64,000 nt of DNA from an uncultured Paracoccaceae bacterium (lineage in GTDB: Bacteria > Pseudomonadota > Alphaproteobacteria > Rhodobacterales > Rhodobacteraceae), in the NCBI GenBank assembly GCA_947500055.1, contig CANMQO010000004.1, positions 331,624 through 395,623 of the forward strand, written 5' to 3'. The notes beneath the pieces were generated by a model that saw nothing but the letters and a program-made list of their open reading frames with translations, was not told the origin of the DNA and made no database searches. Numbering within the stretch: position 1 is the first letter of the stretch; each line of letters begins with the position of its first letter. A program made the position numbers and the translations under genes. Shown here in pieces: positions 18,603-29,173 of the stretch.

Positions 18603-18617
18603 GTTCTATCCATGTTC
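18603..18617. promoter_or_regulatory. SOS box GTTC-N7-GTTC upstream of lexA
   Basis: The sequence GTTCTATCCATGTTC is a perfect match to the direct-repeat LexA site of Rhodobacterales and Rhizobiales (GTTC-N7-GTTC). It lies in the 73-bp moeA-lexA gap, 30 bp upstream of the lexA ATG, where it would overlap the promoter. Confidence 0.9.
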
Positions 18618-18646
18618 TTGTTTTGTGTCAAATATTCTGCGCGGGG

Positions 18647-19819
18647 TCAAAGCATGATGACATCAATCTGGTCGCCAATTTGTCGTGCCGGATCGTTTAC
18701 CGGACGGACGGCGAGGCAATTGGCATCGGCCAAAACGGTCAGCAGGGCACTGTCCTGCCGGTCAAAAATCTTGACACCTTCAGGCCCAATATGCGCGCGC
18801 ATGTAGTGTTCGCGCGGACCATTTGCACCGATGTCGCACGCCAGCATAGCTGTTCTGCGATCTGCCGCCTGCGCACCCAGGCCCAGCATTTTACGAATAA
18901 CCGGGGCCAGAAAGACATGCCCGCAAACCATCGCCGAAACCGGGTTTCCGGGAAGTCCAATCATGGTGGCCTTGCCCATCCGGCCCGCCATAAGCGGTTT
19001 GCCCGGACGCATGGCGATTTTGTAAAATGCCCGCTCCATGCCAAGGGATTGCGCCACATCACCCACCAGATCGTGATCTCCCACCGACGCGCCGCCAATT
19101 GTGATGATCAGGTCAGCGTCTTTGGCCAAACCAAAGCAGATTTCCAGCGACTTCACATTGTCTCGTGCAATCGGCAGTAGTCGGGCCTGCGCGCCCAGAT
19201 CTTCGACAATGCCCGCGATTCCATAGCTGTTTGACGCTATGATTTGATCGGGGCCGGGGTTTTCACCCGGTTGGACCAGTTCATCCCCGGTGGCGATGAC
19301 CGCCACCACGGGCCGACGTGTCACCGTCACATCAGCGATGTTCATTGAGGCGAGCAATGCGATATCGGATGGGGTGAGGAGGCGTGGCGCATTGATGGTA
19401 TCGCCCACCACGAAATCGGCGCCGGCAGGCCGCACATGCGGTTTGCTGTCCAGTTTGTCACCCAGCGTGATGATGTCGCCGGTGCGGGTGACGTCCTCTT
19501 GTATGATGACCCGGTCAGTGCCTGCGGGCAGAGGGGCGCCGGTGAATATCCGCGCGGCTTCCCCCTTGCGGACCGTGCCAGTGTAGCCATGGCCGGCGGC
19601 AGCTTCGCCCAGCACAGTGAACCGTGCCCCGTTTTCGACATCAGCGTCTGATACCGCATATCCATCCATGGCCGAGGCAGCAAAGGGCGGTTGATCGCGG
19701 CGCGCGGTCGCAGACGCCGCAAGAACGCGGCCGTTTGCCTTGATCAGGGGAACTGTTTCGGGTGGCAGCGTATCGACCAGCGCAAACAACCGGGTCAGGG
19801 CGTCGTCAACCGTGATCAT
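18647..19819 (-). CDS. moeA: Molybdopterin molybdenumtransferase
   Basis: 390 aa. Inserts molybdate into adenylylated molybdopterin, the last step of Moco synthesis. The MoeA N-terminal domain includes [13 protein letters not shown], the linker domain, then the MoCF_biosynth domain with [19 protein letters not shown] and [12 protein letters not shown], and [13 protein letters not shown], all family signatures. It overlaps moaC by 4 bases (ATGA) and is part of the trpG to moeA operon. Confidence 0.95.
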   Translation of the reverse strand: MITVDDALTRLFALVDTLPPETVPLIKANGRVLAASATARRDQPPFAASAMDGYAVSDADVENGARFTVLGEAAAGHGYTGTVRKGEAARIFTGAPLPAGTDRVIIQEDVTRTGDIITLGDKLDSKPHVRPAGADFVVGDTINAPRLLTPSDIALLASMNIADVTVTRRPVVAVIATGDELVQPGENPGPDQIIASNSYGIAGIVEDLGAQARLLPIARDNVKSLEICFGLAKDADLIITIGGASVGDHDLVGDVAQSLGMERAFYKIAMRPGKPLMAGRMGKATMIGLPGNPVSAMVCGHVFLAPVIRKMLGLGAQAADRRTAMLACDIGANGPREHYMRAHIGPEGVKIFDRQDSALLTVLADANCLAVRPVNDPARQIGDQIDVIML

Positions 19820-20292
19820 GGGTTTTTGAACCGGCCCGATTTACCACCGTCTTTCAGTGTCAGGCGGATGCCGCTGATTTCCATGTCTTTTTGCACGGCC
19901 TTGACCATGTCGTAGACTGTCAGAGCTGCAGTGGAGACGGCGGTGAGCGCTTCCATCTCAACGCCGGTTTGCCCGCCGGTTTTGACCGTTGCGGTGATCT
20001 GTATACCGGGGATGTTTTCGTCAGGTGTGAGATCCAGGGCAACTCTGGTAATAGGCAGCGGATGACAGAGCGGGATCAGGTCAGCTGTTTTCTTGGCCCC
20101 CATGATGCCGGCGATCCGTGCAATGCCCAGCACGTCGCCCTTGCCCGCACGCCCTTCGGTGATCATGGCAAGCGTTTCGCGCGTCATGCGGATATGCCCC
20201 TTGGCCACCGCGACGCGGGCAGTCACGGGCTTATCCGAGACATCAACCATATGGGCTTGTCCGTCCTTGTCAAAATGGGTGAGGTCGGACAT
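19816..20292 (-). CDS. moaC: Cyclic pyranopterin monophosphate synthase
   Basis: 158 aa. Works with MoaA to form cyclic pyranopterin monophosphate from GTP. Signatures: [47 protein letters not shown]. The ATG at 20292 overlaps the trpC stop by one base (TGATG), with AGGGGAGG upstream; this coupling supports it over a GTG one codon earlier. It overlaps moeA by ATGA. Confidence 0.96.
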   Translation of the reverse strand: MSDLTHFDKDGQAHMVDVSDKPVTARVAVAKGHIRMTRETLAMITEGRAGKGDVLGIARIAGIMGAKKTADLIPLCHPLPITRVALDLTPDENIPGIQITATVKTGGQTGVEMEALTAVSTAALTVYDMVKAVQKDMEISGIRLTLKDGGKSGRFKNP

Positions 20293-21098
20293 CACATGCC
20301 TCCCCTTGGCGGGTTGGCGAGCAGGGAACGTGTTGCCGCTTCCACATCCTCTTGCCGCATCAGGCTTTCGCCGATCAGGAAACGCCGGGCACCATAGCGC
20401 GCCATGTCAGCCAGTTCTTCCGGTGTGTTCAACCCGCTCTCGCAGACAATCATCCGGTCCGCAGGCACCAGTTTGGACAAGGTCCGTGTGGTATCAAGCG
20501 TGGTCTCAAAGGTTTTGAGGTTGCGGTTATTGATCCCCATCAGCGGCGATTTGAGATGCGTCGCACGTTCCAGTTCCTCCGCGTCATGCACCTCGATCAG
20601 CACGTCCATGTTCCATGCAATTGCAGCTTCTTCCAGCTCTTGCGCCTGCGCGTCGCTGACAGACGCCATGATGATCAGGATGCAATCAGCATGAAGCGCG
20701 CGCGCTTCGGCCACCTGATAGGGGTCATACATGAAATCCTTGCGAAGGGCAGGGAGGTCACAGGCACTGCGGGCGGCAGTCAGATAGCTGTCATCGCCCT
20801 GAAAACTGGGCGTATCGGTCAATACCGACAGGCAGGTTGCCCCACCGGCGGCATAGGCCTGCGCCAGAGCGGGGGGATCAAAATCGGGGCGGATCAGACC
20901 CTTGGACGGGCTGGCCTTCTTGATCTCCGCGATCAGGCCGTAGCCTTCGCGGGCGGCATCTGACAGGCTTTGGGTGAAACCGCGTGTCGGCGGGGCCTGT
21001 TGTGCTGCGGCCTCGACATCCGCCAGAGAACGGCTGGCTTTGCGTGCTGCCACCTCTTCCAGCTTGTAGGTTTTGATCTTTTCGAGAATGTCGCTCAT
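20292..21098 (-). CDS. trpC: Indole-3-glycerol-phosphate synthase
   Basis: 268 aa TIM-barrel enzyme converting CdRP to indole-3-glycerol phosphate in tryptophan synthesis. Catalytic signatures: [14 protein letters not shown] near residue 57, [26 protein letters not shown] and [11 protein letters not shown]. Not fused to TrpF. It overlaps ung upstream by ATGA and moaC downstream by TGATG, so ribosomes can pass directly along this operon. Confidence 0.97.
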   Translation of the reverse strand: MSDILEKIKTYKLEEVAARKASRSLADVEAAAQQAPPTRGFTQSLSDAAREGYGLIAEIKKASPSKGLIRPDFDPPALAQAYAAGGATCLSVLTDTPSFQGDDSYLTAARSACDLPALRKDFMYDPYQVAEARALHADCILIIMASVSDAQAQELEEAAIAWNMDVLIEVHDAEELERATHLKSPLMGINNRNLKTFETTLDTTRTLSKLVPADRMIVCESGLNTPEELADMARYGARRFLIGESLMRQEDVEAATRSLLANPPRGGM

Positions 21099-21736
21099 GG
21101 GTCCGCCCAGTGGATTGGTTCCTGCCCTTGTTCAATAAGCCACTGGTTGGCGGTTGAAAATGGGCGCGACCCGAAAAAGCCGCGATGGCAGGATAACGGA
21201 GATGGATGCGCGGACTTCAAGACCAGATGATCATCGGAAATGTGTTTTGCATAAGCCTGCGCGGGGCCGCCCCATAGGATAAAGATGCGCGGCCGGTCGT
21301 TAAGCCGTGCGATAACCTGACGGACCAGCCCGGCCCAACCCAGATGCGCATGCGCTTTGGGTTTGCCGGGCGGCACGGTCAGAGCGGTATTCAGCAACAA
21401 CACACCCTGATCGGCCCAATCGTGCAGGCCGGTTCGGGTTCTTTTTTGCCCCAGATCCGTTTCAATCTCCTTGAAAATATTGCCCAGACTATCAAGCCGT
21501 CCGCCAAAACTGTCAGGTATGGAAAAAGCCAAACCGTCGGCTTTGCCCGGCGAATGATAGGGATCTTGCCCGATGATAACGATTTTGGTGTCGGCGGGCT
21601 GACATTGTTCCAATGCGGCAAATGTCAGATTTGGGGGCGGCAGGAATGTATCGTTCAACCGCGTTTCAATGCCGGGCAAGTCGGCGTGAAAGAACTCCAA
21701 TTCCGACCAGTTTCCCAGTCGGGACAGATCAAACAT
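21095..21736 (-). CDS. ung: Uracil-DNA glycosylase (family 1)
   Basis: 213 aa. Removes uracil from DNA. Water-activating motif [17 protein letters not shown] (Asp near residue 63) and the leucine/minor-groove loop [18 protein letters not shown] near 180 are complete, so the enzyme looks active. It overlaps the DUF3592 gene by 8 bases and trpC by 4 bases, so it lies inside the trp operon. No LexA box is seen before it; expression should follow tryptophan genes. Confidence 0.96.
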   Translation of the reverse strand: MFDLSRLGNWSELEFFHADLPGIETRLNDTFLPPPNLTFAALEQCQPADTKIVIIGQDPYHSPGKADGLAFSIPDSFGGRLDSLGNIFKEIETDLGQKRTRTGLHDWADQGVLLLNTALTVPPGKPKAHAHLGWAGLVRQVIARLNDRPRIFILWGGPAQAYAKHISDDHLVLKSAHPSPLSCHRGFFGSRPFSTANQWLIEQGQEPIHWADP

Positions 21737-22187
21737 CAGTTTTCTTACGTCTGAAGAGGCTTAGCGCACCACTTATGAAAAATAGAAACAGGCCAATGCC
21801 GCAGATGATCAAGCCGCCGGTCAGTTTCGACTGTGCTGCACCAGAGAGCTGACCCGGGAAAATCTCGTGCAGAGCAGGATTGTCAGGGCTGAACGTCACC
21901 TCAAGCACCGAGCCATTGTTGACGACGCGGTGCAGAGGGACCGGTACTGGCCGCTCAAAGGTAACCTGCTGCGCACCGGTGCTGAAGGAATACCGGATTT
22001 TGTGACTGTTGTTTCTGCTTTCGCCAGCGACAATCCATTTTTGTGTTACGGTGGCCTGCGCTGTGACGCCATTGCGCTGAAGGCCGGATGCTTCATTCAA
22101 CTGCAAAACAGCCGTCACCGCGAGCCAACCACCAAGAACAATTGTTGCTGCTGATATCAGGGTAATGATCAGAGACCTGATTTTCAT
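21729..22187 (-). CDS. DUF3592 domain membrane protein
   Basis: 152 aa. Two membrane segments (about 5-28, LIITLISAATIVLGGWLAV, and 123-143, GGLIICGIGLFLFFISGAL) flank an extracytoplasmic beta-rich domain with VTAQATVTQKW, KIRYSF and VLEVTFSPDNPALHEI, the DUF3592 pattern. Function unknown. It lies 4 bases after trpD and overlaps ung by 8 bases, which makes it an integral part of the trp operon transcript. Confidence 0.75.
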   Translation of the reverse strand: MKIRSLIITLISAATIVLGGWLAVTAVLQLNEASGLQRNGVTAQATVTQKWIVAGESRNNSHKIRYSFSTGAQQVTFERPVPVPLHRVVNNGSVLEVTFSPDNPALHEIFPGQLSGAAQSKLTGGLIICGIGLFLFFISGALSLFRRKKTDV

Positions 22188-22191
22188 GTTC

Positions 22192-23208
22192 TCAACTTTC
22201 CTGGGTCACCCGCGCGAGATTTCGCACCGCTGCCTTGGCTTTGCCGCTGTCGATGCTTTCTCGTGCAATGTCAGCACCTTCCGGCAGATCCCTGGCTTTG
22301 TCTGCCACTACAAGCGCTGCCGCTGAGTTGAGCAGGACCGCATCACGATATGCGCCGGTGGCCCCGTCCAGCACGGCATTGAGAGCTGCGGCGTTTTCCG
22401 CGGGCGTGCCACCAACAATGTTTTCAAAGGGATGCACCGGCAATCCGGCCTCTTCGGGGTACACCTCAAATTCACTGATCCCGCCGTCTTTGATGGCTGC
22501 GACCCACGTCACCCCAGTGATCGTCAATTCATCAGTGCCGTCTGAACCATGAACGAGCCATGCCGCATCGGACCCAAGTTGTTGCAGTGTTTCTGCCATC
22601 GGGCGGATCAGATCGCGGCTGAACGCGCCGGTTAACTGGCGCTTCACGCCTGCTGGGTTTGTCAATGGCCCCAATATGTTGAAGATCGTTCTTGTGCCAA
22701 GTTCGGCGCGTGTCGGCATGACATGTTTGATCGCAGGATGATGCATCGGTGCCATCATGAAGCCGATCCCGGCCTCGGCCAGACCCCTTTCGACCACATC
22801 GGGGCCGACCATTACCTCGATCCCCAACTGCCCTTGCACATCTGCGGTGCCCGATTTGGAGGACAGGTTGCGGTTGCCATGTTTGGCCACGGGCACACCG
22901 GCACCGGCAACAACAAAAGCGGTCGCGGTGGAAATATTCAGCGTATGTTTGCCGTCACCACCGGTGCCCACGATATCCATCGCACCAGCGGGTGCTTTGA
23001 CGGGCAGGCATTTGGCGCGCATGACAGCCGCTGCTGCGGCATATTCATCTACCGTCTCGCCCCGCGTGCGCAGGGCCATCAGAAACCCGCCTATCTGGGA
23101 TGGTGTAGCGTCCCCTTCGAACAGGATGCCGAATGCCGTCTCGGCCTCTGCCCGGGTCAGCGGGCGGTCGGCGGCGGCATTGATCAGTGGTTTCAGCGCG
23201 TCGCTCAT
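22192..23208 (-). CDS. trpD: Anthranilate phosphoribosyltransferase
   Basis: 338 aa. Joins anthranilate to PRPP. Signatures: [22 protein letters not shown] (PRPP loop), [16 protein letters not shown] and [37 protein letters not shown]. It overlaps trpG by ATGA upstream; downstream, DUF3592 and ung separate it from trpC. Confidence 0.97.
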   Translation of the reverse strand: MSDALKPLINAAADRPLTRAEAETAFGILFEGDATPSQIGGFLMALRTRGETVDEYAAAAAVMRAKCLPVKAPAGAMDIVGTGGDGKHTLNISTATAFVVAGAGVPVAKHGNRNLSSKSGTADVQGQLGIEVMVGPDVVERGLAEAGIGFMMAPMHHPAIKHVMPTRAELGTRTIFNILGPLTNPAGVKRQLTGAFSRDLIRPMAETLQQLGSDAAWLVHGSDGTDELTITGVTWVAAIKDGGISEFEVYPEEAGLPVHPFENIVGGTPAENAAALNAVLDGATGAYRDAVLLNSAAALVVADKARDLPEGADIARESIDSGKAKAAVRNLARVTQES

Positions 23209-23786
23209 GCGGCCACTTTTGCCATTCTGAGAAAATTGTCCAGCAGCTTGTGCCCATGTTCGGATGCAATGCTCTCCGGGTGGAATTGAACGCCATGGAT
23301 CGGCAGACTTTTATGTTGCAGCCCCATGATTGTTCCGTCCTCCAGTTCCGCAGTGATCTCAAGGGTATCGGGCAGGGTGGCGCGCTCAACAATCAGTGAA
23401 TGGTACCGTGTGGCATCAAACGGGCTGGGCAGATCAGTGAATAGCCCCTTGCCGCTGTGATGCATTTTGCCAAGTTTGCCATGGACGATGTCGTCGCAAC
23501 GGATGACGTTGCCGCCAAAAGCCTCACCAATCGCCTGATGGCCAAGACAGACCCCCATCAGGGGCATGCCGGTCTCGGCGGCCGCATGAACAAGCGACAG
23601 ACAGATGCCCGCCTGCGCAGGATCACATGGTCCGGGCGAAAGCATGATCGCGTCAGGACGCATCGCCATTGCTTCTTGCACATTCAGCGCGTCATTGCGG
23701 CGCACGACGACATCGGCACCCAGCTCGCCCAGATAATGCACCAGATTATAGGTGAAACTGTCATAGTTATCGATCAACAACAGCAT
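23205..23786 (-). CDS. trpG: Anthranilate synthase component II (glutamine amidotransferase)
   Basis: 193 aa class I glutaminase subunit giving ammonia to TrpE. The nucleophile is in [15 protein letters not shown], with His/Glu in [36 protein letters not shown] is the standard N-terminus. First gene of the trpG-trpD-DUF3592-ung-trpC-moaC-moeA run. Its partner trpE is 8 kb upstream at 31.7-33.2 kb. It is divergent from the deacetylase gene; I see no attenuator or leader peptide in the gap. Confidence 0.97.
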   Translation of the reverse strand: MLLLIDNYDSFTYNLVHYLGELGADVVVRRNDALNVQEAMAMRPDAIMLSPGPCDPAQAGICLSLVHAAAETGMPLMGVCLGHQAIGEAFGGNVIRCDDIVHGKLGKMHHSGKGLFTDLPSPFDATRYHSLIVERATLPDTLEITAELEDGTIMGLQHKSLPIHGVQFHPESIASEHGHKLLDNFLRMAKVAA

Positions 23787-23929
23787 GGAGAAATCCTGCG
23801 CAGGTGGAAATAAGGGCTACCGTCCAACCCAAGGCTGGCAGTATAACTCTGCCATACATGGGCCGGGATGCGGGGCAGCGTCAAGGTCGAACCATGCGCA
23901 AAAGCGCAACAAGTAAGGGTGTGGGCAAC

Positions 23930-25630
23930 ATGCGCGGCAGTGTTTCTGGAAGTCTGTGGGCATTGGTCCTTGGTGGTGTTGGACTTGGTGTGGCGTCACA
24001 GATCAGTGGGCCGCCTGCGCAACCCGCACCAGTCGAAGAGGCTGTGGCAACCGACGAGGCCACCCAAAATACCCTTGAAGTGACTGATACTGCCAGTGTC
24101 GATACGGTCGAAACGGTTCCGGATGAAGTGGACAGCGCTTCTGAGGCCGCCAACGAAACGGCAACCGCCGCTGAAGAAACGGATGATGGTCCTTCGGCAT
24201 CGGACGCGCTAGAGGTGCCCGAACTTGATGATGAGGCCCCAACGGATGTTGTTATCGCACCGGATCGCCCCGTTGTACCGGGGGCAACCGGCGCCACGAC
24301 ACCAGTGGTGAACGCAACAGGCGAACCTGCCCCGGAACTGCCGGAGACGGAGACAACGCCGGATGCTGCCATCGAAACAACCGAGGTTCCGACAGCGATT
24401 GTGCAGGAGCCTGAGGTTGCGGTCGCGGAAGCGCCTTCTGCGCTGGAGGCGCCAACCGAAATAGCCGATGCGCCGACTGAACCCACCGCGCCGGAGACAC
24501 GGCTGACACCCGGCGCCCAGGCTTTGCTGGACGCGCTCAATCAGAAAGCAGAGAGTGCTCCGTCACAGGCAGACCTGACCGAACCCGAAATCCCTGTTGT
24601 CCCGGTTGATGATCTGGTGCCCGATGTTCCGGTGCTGGATACCCCGGCGGAGCCTGAGGTTCTTGATGAACCCGCGCCAGAGATTGAAGTCGTGACACAG
24701 GAACAGATTGAACCGCAACCTGTTGTCGAGGAGCCGGTGGTTGCCGAAGCACCGGTCGTGGAACCGGCTGAGGTGCCATCGGAAACAAGCACGGAAGCGA
24801 CGCAAGAGGCACAGACTGATAATGTAGCCGATGAGGGTGGTCAGTCCGCTGCAGGAAATGGCGTCAGAGTGAACAGACCCGGGGCGGAACCCGCGGATCA
24901 GGCCGGGCAGGAGGCAGAGGTCGTCGCCGATGCTGATGTGGCAGACACGATGCCGGCAATCGCGCGGTTTGGCGCAGAGTTCGACAATCCGCTTGGTGTA
25001 CCAATGCTGTCATTTGCGCTGATTGATGACGGGTCGATACCTGATCTGGCTGGCGCAATTGCGAAGGCAGACCTGCCCATCACGGTGATTCTGGATCCCC
25101 TCGCGGATGACGCGTCGGGTCGTATGGCCGCACTGCGCGCCGCAGGAATTGAGGTCGGATTTCAAGCCTCTTTGCCCAATGGCGCGACACCTGCAGATGT
25201 CGAAGTCGCAATGGAGGCAGCGCTTGGCAGCCTTCCTGAAACGGTCACCTTGTTTTCCAACGGGCAGGACGGCGTACAGCAAAGCCGTGCGGTGACAGGG
25301 CAGGTGCTTGCGGTGCTGGCGGCGGAAGGGCGCGGGCTAGTGATTGAGCAGCGCGGGCTAGGCAACGCGGTACGGACGGCTGGACAGGCTGGCGTGCCCA
25401 CGGCGCAGATTGCGCGCAATATCGACGATAGCGGGCAAAACGAAGCGGCAATTGGCCGGTCACTGGATCAGGCCGCATTTCGGGCGCGCCAAACGGGTGC
25501 ATCGGTGCTGACGGGCACGTTGAACGGCTTCAACCTGGCAGCACTTGCCGCCTGGGCGCCGAGCGTGGATCAGGATCAGTTGCTGCTGGCGCCCGTCTCC
25601 GGAATTCTGCGCGGACCTCAGGCAAACTAA
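23930..25630 (+). CDS. Divergent polysaccharide deacetylase family protein with long acidic linker
   Basis: 566 aa. An N-terminal membrane anchor (MRGSVSGSLWALVLGGVGLGVA) is followed by roughly 320 residues that are almost only A, E, P, T, V and D, very acidic and disordered-looking, and then by the family domain from about residue 350 (FDNPLGVPMLSFALIDDG..., ITVILDPLADDA, GIEVGFQASLP, then VLTGTLNG). Proteins of this family (DUF610) are envelope-associated, and a role in cell-wall or septal turnover is only inferred. I start at 23930 because it begins just before the anchor and follows AAGGGTG; in-frame starts at 23894 and 23804 exist. The linker probably spans the periplasm. Confidence 0.72.
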   Translation: MRGSVSGSLWALVLGGVGLGVASQISGPPAQPAPVEEAVATDEATQNTLEVTDTASVDTVETVPDEVDSASEAANETATAAEETDDGPSASDALEVPELDDEAPTDVVIAPDRPVVPGATGATTPVVNATGEPAPELPETETTPDAAIETTEVPTAIVQEPEVAVAEAPSALEAPTEIADAPTEPTAPETRLTPGAQALLDALNQKAESAPSQADLTEPEIPVVPVDDLVPDVPVLDTPAEPEVLDEPAPEIEVVTQEQIEPQPVVEEPVVAEAPVVEPAEVPSETSTEATQEAQTDNVADEGGQSAAGNGVRVNRPGAEPADQAGQEAEVVADADVADTMPAIARFGAEFDNPLGVPMLSFALIDDGSIPDLAGAIAKADLPITVILDPLADDASGRMAALRAAGIEVGFQASLPNGATPADVEVAMEAALGSLPETVTLFSNGQDGVQQSRAVTGQVLAVLAAEGRGLVIEQRGLGNAVRTAGQAGVPTAQIARNIDDSGQNEAAIGRSLDQAAFRARQTGASVLTGTLNGFNLAALAAWAPSVDQDQLLLAPVSGILRGPQAN

Positions 25631-25874
25631 GGTCGAACACCTTTGGGAATAATGCGTTTCCGATATTGCTATTCCCTTGAATTGATCACTCCTGCGCCAG
25701 ATAGCATGCCGATATCAGTTGGGTTTTCTGGAGAACGATTTACCCGGTCGTGATCATCGGGCCGCGATACCCAATTCAACCCACCCACCGCTCATTGCTC
25801 AAGACCTGCTGGGCAAATCCTTAATTGAACGCGGTTCATAAATTTGCTAATTCAGGGCAAACAAGGAATTGCAA
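25631..25874. other. Intergenic region before the P450 gene
   Basis: About 240 bp with lower GC than its surroundings. It should hold the terminator of the deacetylase gene and the promoter of the P450 gene, but I find no convincing hairpin or repeat in it. Confidence 0.5.
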
Positions 25875-27260
25875 GTGACCGTCTTAGAAACGAATATCGC
25901 ACCTGTTGCAAAGCTGGGACGTCCGCAGTTGGGGCATATTCCGGGACCGCGCACGATACCGTTTGTTGGAAAGACAATCAGCTTCGGTCTTGACCCTTAC
26001 GGCACATATTTCGATCAGGTCGCCCGCTTTGGCGACGTCTTTCGCATGACTGTTTTTGGCGAAACCTGGGTCGTACTCGCGGGCCCAGACGCACTTGAGC
26101 ATGTATATCTCAACCGTGCGAACATCTTCTCTGCCCAGAACGGCCTTAAGGCCTTTGCACCTCTCTTCTCCGGCGGGCTTCTGCATCGTGACGATCTTGA
26201 TCACCGCGCCCATCGTCGTGTGATGCAGGCCGCGTTTCGCGCGCCTGCGTTGAAAAACTATCTTGAACTGATGAATGCGGAAATCACACGGTTACTGGAC
26301 GATTGGCCAACCGGCGTGAAGATCAAGTTTGCACCCGGCATCAAAGAGTTGACGCTGCGTCTTGGGGCCCATGTCTTTATGGGCGTCACCGATGCGACCG
26401 AGGTTGCTCGGATCAACGCGGCATTTATCCACGAGGTTGCGGCGACCAGTGCGCTGGTGCGCAGGCCGCTTCCCTTTACCAAAATGGGGCGCGGTGTTGC
26501 GGCGCGCGCGTCACTCTCCGAAGATTTCAGGCGTTTGATCGCCACCCGAAAGGCCACGGGCGGGAACGATTTCTTCTCGCAACTGTGCATCGCACAGGAT
26601 GAGGATGGGCATGCTTGGTCAGACCAGGATATCGTCGATCATTTCAACTTTCTGCTGGTCGCTGCCCATGATGCCGTCACTGGCGCATTAACGGCAATGA
26701 TCTGGGCGCTCGCCCAGGACAAGGACCTGCAAGACCGTGTGTATGCCGAAATTGTTGGTTTGGGTGCTGGATCGCTGGCCTACGAGGATCTTGATAAGCT
26801 GGATCTCACCGAGCGGGTCTATCGTGAGGCCCTGCGCCGCTTCACGCCCTCCGCATTTACAGCGCGGGCCGTGATGGCCGATACTGAATGGCAGGGCAAC
26901 CGCTTGCCACGTGGCACAAACGTCGTGATTTGTCCGGGGCCGGTGATGATGACGCCTGATATCTTCCCGCAACCTGACCGATTTGACCCGGATCGCTATA
27001 CAGCCGAACGTGCCGAGGACCGCCAACATAAATTCGCCTGGTCCCCGTTTGGGGGCGGCGCGCATAAATGCATTGGCCTGCATTTTTCATCCATTCAGGT
27101 GAAAGCCTTCATGGTTCGGTTCCTACAGCGGTTTCGCGTTGAGATGGATCCAGCCGACCGGCCAAAATGGCGCGACATTCCAACGCCGATCCCAACAAAT
27201 GGCCTGCCCGTCACACTTCATTTGCGGAGGGCAGATCAACGGACAGGCGTTCCAGATTAG
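25875..27260 (+). CDS. Cytochrome P450
   Basis: 461 aa heme-thiolate monooxygenase, apparently soluble. I-helix oxygen-binding region is [18 protein letters not shown], the ExxR motif is YREALRRF, and the heme loop is [16 protein letters not shown] with Cys399 as ligand. The N-terminal proline-rich [13 protein letters not shown] resembles CYP120/CYP26-like bacterial enzymes, which act on retinoid or terpenoid-like lipids; the substrate here is unknown. The start is the GTG at 25875, 7 bases after AAGGA; the TTG at 25869 is too close to it. No ferredoxin or reductase gene is adjacent. It overlaps ugpC by 4 bases, tail to tail. Confidence 0.88.
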   Translation: MTVLETNIAPVAKLGRPQLGHIPGPRTIPFVGKTISFGLDPYGTYFDQVARFGDVFRMTVFGETWVVLAGPDALEHVYLNRANIFSAQNGLKAFAPLFSGGLLHRDDLDHRAHRRVMQAAFRAPALKNYLELMNAEITRLLDDWPTGVKIKFAPGIKELTLRLGAHVFMGVTDATEVARINAAFIHEVAATSALVRRPLPFTKMGRGVAARASLSEDFRRLIATRKATGGNDFFSQLCIAQDEDGHAWSDQDIVDHFNFLLVAAHDAVTGALTAMIWALAQDKDLQDRVYAEIVGLGAGSLAYEDLDKLDLTERVYREALRRFTPSAFTARAVMADTEWQGNRLPRGTNVVICPGPVMMTPDIFPQPDRFDPDRYTAERAEDRQHKFAWSPFGGGAHKCIGLHFSSIQVKAFMVRFLQRFRVEMDPADRPKWRDIPTPIPTNGLPVTLHLRRADQRTGVPD

Positions 27261-28312
27261 CGTTGACGCCGCAATCCCGTATCAACGTCAAACAGATGTG
27301 ATTTGTTCGGCTGGATCGAAAACTGCATGCCGGGGTTTTCGCCACTCAGGACGTGGACTCCCGGCAGACTGGCCGTAAAATTTTCATCTGTATCGACAAG
27401 TGAACAATGCAGGAGCGTGTTTGCGCCAAGCGGTTCCGCCATTTTGACGTTGACGCGGATGGGGCCGCCAGCCTCGGCAGTCAAATGCTCCGGCCGGATA
27501 CCAAATTTGACGGGGCCATCGGGCCCATTGACCGTTGCTATCGCCCTTTCGCCCAGGATGACCTGACCGTTCCGAACCTCGGCATCCAGAATGTTCATCG
27601 CGGGGCTGCCGATGAATTGCGCCGCAAACAGGGTGCGGGGGGTTTCGTAGACATCAAGTGGCGTGCCAATCTGTTCGGCGACCCCGCCATTCATTACGAT
27701 CATCCGATCAGCCATGGTCATGGCCTCGACCTGATCATGGGTCACATAAAGCGCTGTGATCCCAAGTTTGGATTGAAGCTCCTTAATCTCAAGGCGCATC
27801 TGAACACGCAGCTTGGCGTCCAGATTTGATAGCGGTTCATCGAATAGGAACACGGCAGGTTCACGAACAATGGCGCGTCCCATCGCAACCCGCTGGCGTT
27901 GTCCCCCGGACAATTCTCTGGGCTTGCGATCCAGCAGCGGTTCAAGCTGCAAGAGCTTGGCGGCTTCAAGCACTTTTGCGTCAATCTGGTCTTTCGGCAG
28001 CTTGGCAATCTTGAGGCCGTAACCCATATTTTGCCGTACCGACATATGTGGGTAGAGCGCATAATTCTGAAACACCATGGCGATATCCCGGTCCATGGGT
28101 TCCTTTTCATTGGCACGTTGACCGCCGATCAAGACGTCACCTGCGGTCACGGTTTCCAAGCCCGCGACCATACGCAATAGGGTGGATTTCCCGCAACCTG
28201 ACGGCCCGACAATGACAATAAACTCACCATCCGCAATGTCGGTTGTAATGCCGTGGATCACATCAGTGGAACCAAAGCTTTTCTTGATATCTTGAAGGGA
28301 AACCGTTGCCAT
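27257..28312 (-). CDS. ugpC: ABC transporter ATPase, UgpC/MalK type
   Basis: 351 aa. Walker [14 protein letters not shown], signature [14 protein letters not shown], Walker [16 protein letters not shown], and a C-terminal TOBE/OB domain (GIRPEHL) as in sugar and glycerophosphate importers. Energises the UgpAE permease encoded just upstream (3-base gap). Last gene of the four-gene operon. UgpC and MalK types are interchangeable, so the substrate name relies on the neighbours. Confidence 0.9.
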   Translation of the reverse strand: MATVSLQDIKKSFGSTDVIHGITTDIADGEFIVIVGPSGCGKSTLLRMVAGLETVTAGDVLIGGQRANEKEPMDRDIAMVFQNYALYPHMSVRQNMGYGLKIAKLPKDQIDAKVLEAAKLLQLEPLLDRKPRELSGGQRQRVAMGRAIVREPAVFLFDEPLSNLDAKLRVQMRLEIKELQSKLGITALYVTHDQVEAMTMADRMIVMNGGVAEQIGTPLDVYETPRTLFAAQFIGSPAMNILDAEVRNGQVILGERAIATVNGPDGPVKFGIRPEHLTAEAGGPIRVNVKMAEPLGANTLLHCSLVDTDENFTASLPGVHVLSGENPGMQFSIQPNKSHLFDVDTGLRRQR

Positions 28313-28315
28313 CTT

Positions 28316-29173
28316 CTATTTCTCGCTATCAACAAGGCCGCGGATGAACAGCCGTTGCATGCCCACAACGACAATCACCGGCGGGATCATCGCAAGGATC
28401 GAGGTTGCCATGATTGTTGGCCAATGGGCGAAGTCATCCCCGCTTGGGAACATCTGCTTTATCCCCATGACGATCGTATTCATTTCGGGGTCGGTGGTGA
28501 TCAGAAGTGGCCAAAGATATTGGTTCCAGCCGTAGATGAACAGGATCACAAAAAGAGCTGCAATATTTGTGCGGCTCATCGGAACAACAATATCCAAAAA
28601 GAACCGCATGGGGCGCGCGCCATCGACTCGCGCGGCCTCTGCCAGCTCATCGGGGATGGTGAGAAAGAATTGCCGAAAAAGGAAGGTTGCCGTGGCCGAG
28701 GCGATGAGCGGGAAAATCAGCCCGGAATAGGAATTCAGCATACCGAAGCCCGCCACGACCTCATAGGTGGGGACAATGCGCACCTCGACCGGCAGCATGA
28801 GCGTCAGGAAGATGAGCCAGAAGAAGAGGTTGCGACCAGGGAATTTGAAATAGACGATTGCAAAGGCGGATAGAAGCGAGATCACAATCTTACCGACCGC
28901 AATTCCAACCGCCATGATCAGGCTGTTGAACAGCATTGTCCCGACCGGCACGTTGATCCCTGAGAACAGGGCGTTCTTGTAGTTGATCCACATCTGGTCC
29001 CCCGGCCAGACCGGCATCGGGGGGCGGATAATATCGGATTGGGTCACGGTCGATGCGACGAAGGCCAGCCAGATCGGAAAGAAGATCACCAATATGCCAA
29101 GAATCATGAACACATGGGTCAGCCACAGCCCGGTGCCCCGCTTTTCGACCATGCCATGAATTTCACGTGCCAT
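28316..29173 (-). CDS. ugpE: ABC transporter permease UgpE
   Basis: 285 aa, six predicted membrane helices. The EAA loop that docks with the ATPase is [28 protein letters not shown] start at 29173 ([15 protein letters not shown]), where the ATG overlaps the ugpA stop as TGATG; a longer open frame to 29449 is only antisense-phase extension through ugpA. Conserved [22 protein letters not shown] is characteristic of the UgpE branch. Confidence 0.9.
   Translation of the reverse strand: MAREIHGMVEKRGTGLWLTHVFMILGILVIFFPIWLAFVASTVTQSDIIRPPMPVWPGDQMWINYKNALFSGINVPVGTMLFNSLIMAVGIAVGKIVISLLSAFAIVYFKFPGRNLFFWLIFLTLMLPVEVRIVPTYEVVAGFGMLNSYSGLIFPLIASATATFLFRQFFLTIPDELAEAARVDGARPMRFFLDIVVPMSRTNIAALFVILFIYGWNQYLWPLLITTDPEMNTIVMGIKQMFPSGDDFAHWPTIMATSILAMIPPVIVVVGMQRLFIRGLVDSEK

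Noticed and set aside
23787..23929. Tryptophan attenuator leader before trpG
   Set aside because: No short ORF with tandem Trp codons followed by competing hairpins.
23881..24540. 219-codon minus-strand ORF opposite the deacetylase linker
   Set aside because: Serine/valine-rich mirror of the Ala/Glu/Pro/Thr linker, with no domain; a composition artefact.
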